Under the pieces are notes generated by a model, which searched no databases, was not told where the DNA came from, and was given only the letters and a program-made list of their open reading frames with translations. From NCBI RefSeq assembly GCF_041821085.1, contig NZ_JBGUAZ010000003.1:310001-374000 (forward strand): 64,000 bases of DNA. Direction: 5' to 3'. Position 1 is the stretch's first letter. Every line of letters starts with the position of its first letter. The translations under genes and the position numbers were made by a program. The stretch is from Natrinema sp. HArc-T2 (GTDB taxonomy: Archaea; Halobacteriota; Halobacteria; Halobacteriales; Natrialbaceae). Below are positions 61,673 to 64,000 of the stretch, one piece after another.

Positions 61673-62877
61673 TGGGTGGTGAAGTGATCTCGCACTGCTT
61701 CGACGACGGTTCGCCTGTCGCCGGTCGATAGCTCCTGATGGACGGGCAGTGACAGCACCTCGTCGGCCGCCCGTTCTGCCGCGGGGAGCTGTGCCGCAGC
61801 GGTGCTGACCGTCTCGTAGGCCGGCTGGCGGTGGATCGGTGTCTCGTAGTAGATTCCGGTGCCGACATCTCGTTCCTCGAGCGTCGCCGCGAGCGCGTCC
61901 CGGTCGTCCGTCCGCACCGTATACTGGTGATAGACGTGTCGTCGATCGGTCGGCACCGTCGGCGTCTCCAACGGGAGGTCGGCGAGCTCCTCGTCGTAGA
62001 ACGCGGCGTTCTCGCGGCGTGCGCGGTTGCATCTGGACAGTTGCTCGAGTTGGACGCGACCGATCGCCGCTGCGATACTGGTCATCCGGAAGTTGTGCCC
62101 GAGGGCGACGTGGTCGTAGCCGCCGGTCCCGCTGACATCCCGACCGTGATTGACGAAGCTCGCTGCGCGGTCAGCGATGTCGTCCCGGTCGGTGACGACC
62201 ATCCCGCCCTCGCCGGTGGTCATGTTCTTGGTCGGGTAAAACGAGAAACAGGCCGCATCACCGCAGGTGCCGACGCGGTCGCCGTCGACTTTGGCTCCGT
62301 GGGCCTGGCAGGCGTCCTCGACGACGAACAAGTCGTGCTCGTCGGCGATCGCACACAGGGCGGGCATGTCGGCTGGCAGTCCGTAGAGGTGGACCGGCAA
62401 GAGCCCGACGACGTCGTCCCGGTTTGCGAGAATTCGTCGGACGTCGGCGGGATCGAGCGTATACGTCTCGGGATCGATATCGGCGAAGACGGGCGTGCCG
62501 CCGGCAAGTCGAATCGCGTTCGCGCTCGCGACGAACGAAAACGGCGACGTGATTACCGCTGCGCCGTCTTCGAGCCCGACCGCCTCGAGTGCGGCGTGTA
62601 ACGCGGTCGTCCCGTTCGACGTCGCGACCGCCGCGTCGGTCCCACAGTAGGCCGCGAATTCCTCCTCGAAGGCTCTGACTTCCGGTCCGTCGGCGAGCCG
62701 ACCGTCCTGGAGGACAGTCTCGACCCGCTGGATGGCCTCGTCGCTAAGCGTCGGGTCGGCGATCGGAACGGGCGTCGACGCCCGTCCAGTCTCACCGTCG
62801 GCCGTCGGATCAGATTCAGGCCCGGTCCCGGCGTCGATGCTGGACTCGGCCTCGGGGTTCGTATCGGTGTCCGTCAT
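61669..62877 (-). CDS. DegT/DnrJ/EryC1/StrS aminotransferase (WbpE/WlbC-like)
   Basis: A 402-residue PLP aminotransferase: SNGTTALHAALEAVGL, VITSPFSFVASANAIRLAGGTPVFADID, VVEDACQAHGAKVDG (PLP Asp) and CFSFYPTKNMTTGEGGMVV with the Schiff-base Lys (about 220). GTGGYDHVALGHNFRMT and HVYHQYTVRT are sugar-binding blocks. It would aminate the 3-keto-UDP-sugar made by the neighbouring oxidoreductase. A 40-residue acidic N-terminal extension is present. Overlaps both neighbours by 4 nt. Confidence 0.9.
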   Translation of the reverse strand: MTDTDTNPEAESSIDAGTGPESDPTADGETGRASTPVPIADPTLSDEAIQRVETVLQDGRLADGPEVRAFEEEFAAYCGTDAAVATSNGTTALHAALEAVGLEDGAAVITSPFSFVASANAIRLAGGTPVFADIDPETYTLDPADVRRILANRDDVVGLLPVHLYGLPADMPALCAIADEHDLFVVEDACQAHGAKVDGDRVGTCGDAACFSFYPTKNMTTGEGGMVVTDRDDIADRAASFVNHGRDVSGTGGYDHVALGHNFRMTSIAAAIGRVQLEQLSRCNRARRENAAFYDEELADLPLETPTVPTDRRHVYHQYTVRTDDRDALAATLEERDVGTGIYYETPIHRQPAYETVSTAAAQLPAAERAADEVLSLPVHQELSTGDRRTVVEAVRDHFTTQ

Positions 62878-63464
62878 GCGAGCTGATTTGCCCTATCGAG
62901 CGGGTCCGGAAGTGGCTGGACGGTCGCCGGCGTGCCGACAGCTAACGTGTTAGCCGGGACGTCGTCGGTGACGACCGCGCCGGCGGCGACGAACGCGTTC
63001 TCGCCGATCGTCACACCCGGCAACAGCGTCGCGTTCGCACCGATCGACGCGCCGTCGGCGATCGTCGGGCCCTCGAGTCCGGCGTCGGTCCGGATCGGAT
63101 ACTCGTCGTTCGTCAACACGGCACCCGGGCCGACGAAGACGTTGTTGCCGATCGTCGTCTGCGTTGGGACGTAGACGTTCGTCTGCAGGCTGACGTGTGA
63201 GCCGATCTCGGTTTGGCCGTCGATAACCGTCTTGGTGCCGACGAGCACGTCGTCGCCGATCGTCGTCCCTTCGCGGACTAAGACGTCGTGTCCCGTCACG
63301 AACCCGTCGCCGATCGTCACGTCGCTGTAGACGATCGAACCGGCTCTGATCGTCGCACCGTCACCGATCCGAGCCGGCTCGTCGAACTCGCCGTAGCCGA
63401 CCGTCGCGTCGTCGTCGATCGTACACCCATCACCGGAGACGACATCTCGTACCGTCTCGCTCAT
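62874..63464 (-). CDS. Left-handed beta-helix acetyltransferase (WbpD/WlbB-like)
   Basis: A 196-residue hexapeptide-repeat enzyme: GDGATIRAGSIVYSDVTIGDG, GHDVLVREGTTIGDDVLVGT, GSHVSLQTNVYVPTQTTIGNNVFVGPGAVLTND, IGANATLLPGVTIGENAFVAAGAVVTDDVPANTLAVGTPA. It would N-acetylate the 3-amino group of the sugar. ATG 63464 is preceded by a 41-residue ORF overlapping by ATGA. First gene of the five-gene operon; promoter block at 63638-63650 lies about 175 nt upstream. Confidence 0.88.
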   Translation of the reverse strand: MSETVRDVVSGDGCTIDDDATVGYGEFDEPARIGDGATIRAGSIVYSDVTIGDGFVTGHDVLVREGTTIGDDVLVGTKTVIDGQTEIGSHVSLQTNVYVPTQTTIGNNVFVGPGAVLTNDEYPIRTDAGLEGPTIADGASIGANATLLPGVTIGENAFVAAGAVVTDDVPANTLAVGTPATVQPLPDPLDRANQLA

Positions 63465-63586
63465 CGAATGCCACCTCCAGTCCTGTCGTGGCTTCCCCAA
63501 CGGTCGCTCGAGCGACCGTGACGGATAATCGAGGGGGACGTTTGAGCCGCTCCGTGGCGTCGTGAGTGGTCGCGTATTCGTTGCAT
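63461..63586 (-). CDS. Possible 41-residue leader ORF of the acetyltransferase operon
   Basis: A short frame with TGA overlapping the acetyltransferase ATG by ATGA. Composition is basic (many Arg, His, Ser), unlike haloarchaeal proteins, so it may only be a translation-coupling leader or chance. Confidence 0.2.
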   Translation of the reverse strand: MQRIRDHSRRHGAAQTSPSIIRHGRSSDRWGSHDRTGGGIR

Positions 63587-63637
63587 AGTCTAATCGATAC
63601 CCGCGTGGGTGATCGTGCAGACACAGCCGGTAACGAG

Positions 63638-63650
63638 GCTTTGTTATCCC
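63638..63650 (-). promoter_or_regulatory. ATAACAAAGC promoter block of the amino-sugar operon
   Basis: The minus strand reads GGGATAACAAAGCC. The transcript start would be about 63615, giving a leader of about 150 nt before the acetyltransferase. The region 63651-63933 shows no other recognised signal apart from a possible TATA-like AGTGATAGTAAAG at 63832-63844. Confidence 0.45.
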
Positions 63651-63933
63651 CGGCTTGCGGGGGGTGTAGCCACGAACTACGGTATTATCGGAGTGGTTCC
63701 TCGCGCAAGCGGCGTGAGCAGGCCGCGTGCGGCCACGAACGAACGGATCGGTCCCGTTCCCAGCTAGAAACATTGGATTGAGCGTCTGTCACGGGCGCTA
63801 ACTGGTACAAATCCCTTTCGCGAGGGTAGTCGAGTGATAGTAAAGTGTCACAGTCTGGCACTCGGTGGTGTGAGGTATCCGAGTACATTCGTCCGCCGGA
63901 ATCGGTACCGGAGACGACGGGACGAGGGGAGCG

Positions 63934-64000
63934 ATGTCTGAGACCGAACTCACCCAGGCCAAACTGTTCGACGTCTTTAGCAACGCGCGGCGACGACGAA
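63934..64000 (+). CDS. DUF7344-family winged-helix protein (5' end only)
   Basis: Starts MSETELTQAKLFDVFSNARRRR, the same Asp-Val-Phe-x5-Arg-Arg-Arg-Arg start of the winged-helix domain as in the protein at 7864. The rest lies outside the window. Confidence 0.65.
   Translation, partial: MSETELTQAKLFDVFSNARRRR

Noticed and set aside
61669-62877. A pilin or archaellin-like glycosylation target in the window
   Set aside because: No type IV pilin signal (charged residue-G before a hydrophobic stretch) was found near any gene.
1-64000. CRISPR array, tRNA or rRNA
   Set aside because: No regularly spaced direct repeats of 28-37 nt and no tRNA or rRNA sequence was recognised by eye on either strand; a covariance search would be decisive for tRNA.

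Overview
This window is a piece of a haloarchaeal chromosome, probably from the Natrialbales group. The evidence is high GC with many CTCGAG sites, strongly acidic proteins, archaeal information-processing genes (a TFB, an XPB/Rad25-type helicase, a HerA-like ATPase), Tat-exported secreted proteins and TATA-led, often leaderless genes. No rRNA, tRNA or CRISPR array was recognised.

Layout. 1-2142: the end of a surface-polymer cluster (type I phosphodiesterase, PLP aminotransferase). 2182-7144: a short core block (HerA-like ATPase, Rad25-like helicase, small acidic protein, TFB). 7864-10691: a DUF7344 winged-helix membrane protein and an asparagine-synthetase-like enzyme without the glutaminase cysteine. 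10982-16590: three paralogous Tat-exported parallel beta-helix proteins in a row; a fourth lies at 29404-31629. 17018-18601: an IS200/IS605-type (IS1341-like) element with a frameshifted TnpB and a divergent 46-residue gene. 18608-31629: a large membrane GT-C-like protein, a PP-loop enzyme, a second phosphodiesterase, a FemAB/GNAT-like transferase, DUF457 and DUF1616 membrane proteins (the latter with a decayed partial duplicate) and a GT4 glycosyltransferase. 32111-44859: a second glycan locus (LtaS-like phosphatase-fold protein, flippase, second GT-C-like protein, sugar nucleotidyltransferase, beta-propeller, sulfatase-like protein, second FemAB-like protein, alpha/alpha-toroid protein, DUF354 protein). 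45182-57791: a secreted PGF-like protein, two polysaccharide deacetylases, UDP-GlcNAc 2-epimerase, third phosphodiesterase, an oxidoreductase-DUF362-SDR operon, GT4 and second DUF354 protein. 58106-63464: a tightly overlapping operon (acetyltransferase, aminotransferase, oxidoreductase, nucleotide-sugar dehydrogenase, GT2) that matches the Wbp/Wlb route to UDP-GlcNAc3NAcA; the separate 2-epimerase at 47563 could complete a UDP-ManNAc3NAcA route. The window ends inside another DUF7344 gene.

The genes fit together as a machine for building, flipping, modifying and exporting a charged, amino-sugar-rich surface polysaccharide or N-glycan, with several enzyme families present as pairs or triplets.

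Three non-coding patterns run across the window and are the most novel part of this reading. (1) A palindromic element of about 80 nt with a conserved 9-nt loop (GAYCGYCCT) occurs five times, each time just 3' of a gene and always in the same orientation relative to it. (2) A TATA-like promoter block (consensus near ATAACAAAGC) sits about 30 nt upstream of many of the glycan genes, while the four beta-helix genes share a different block (GTTTAT) at exactly about 30 nt. (3) Several of these genes are preceded by very short ORFs whose stop codon overlaps the next start as ATGA.
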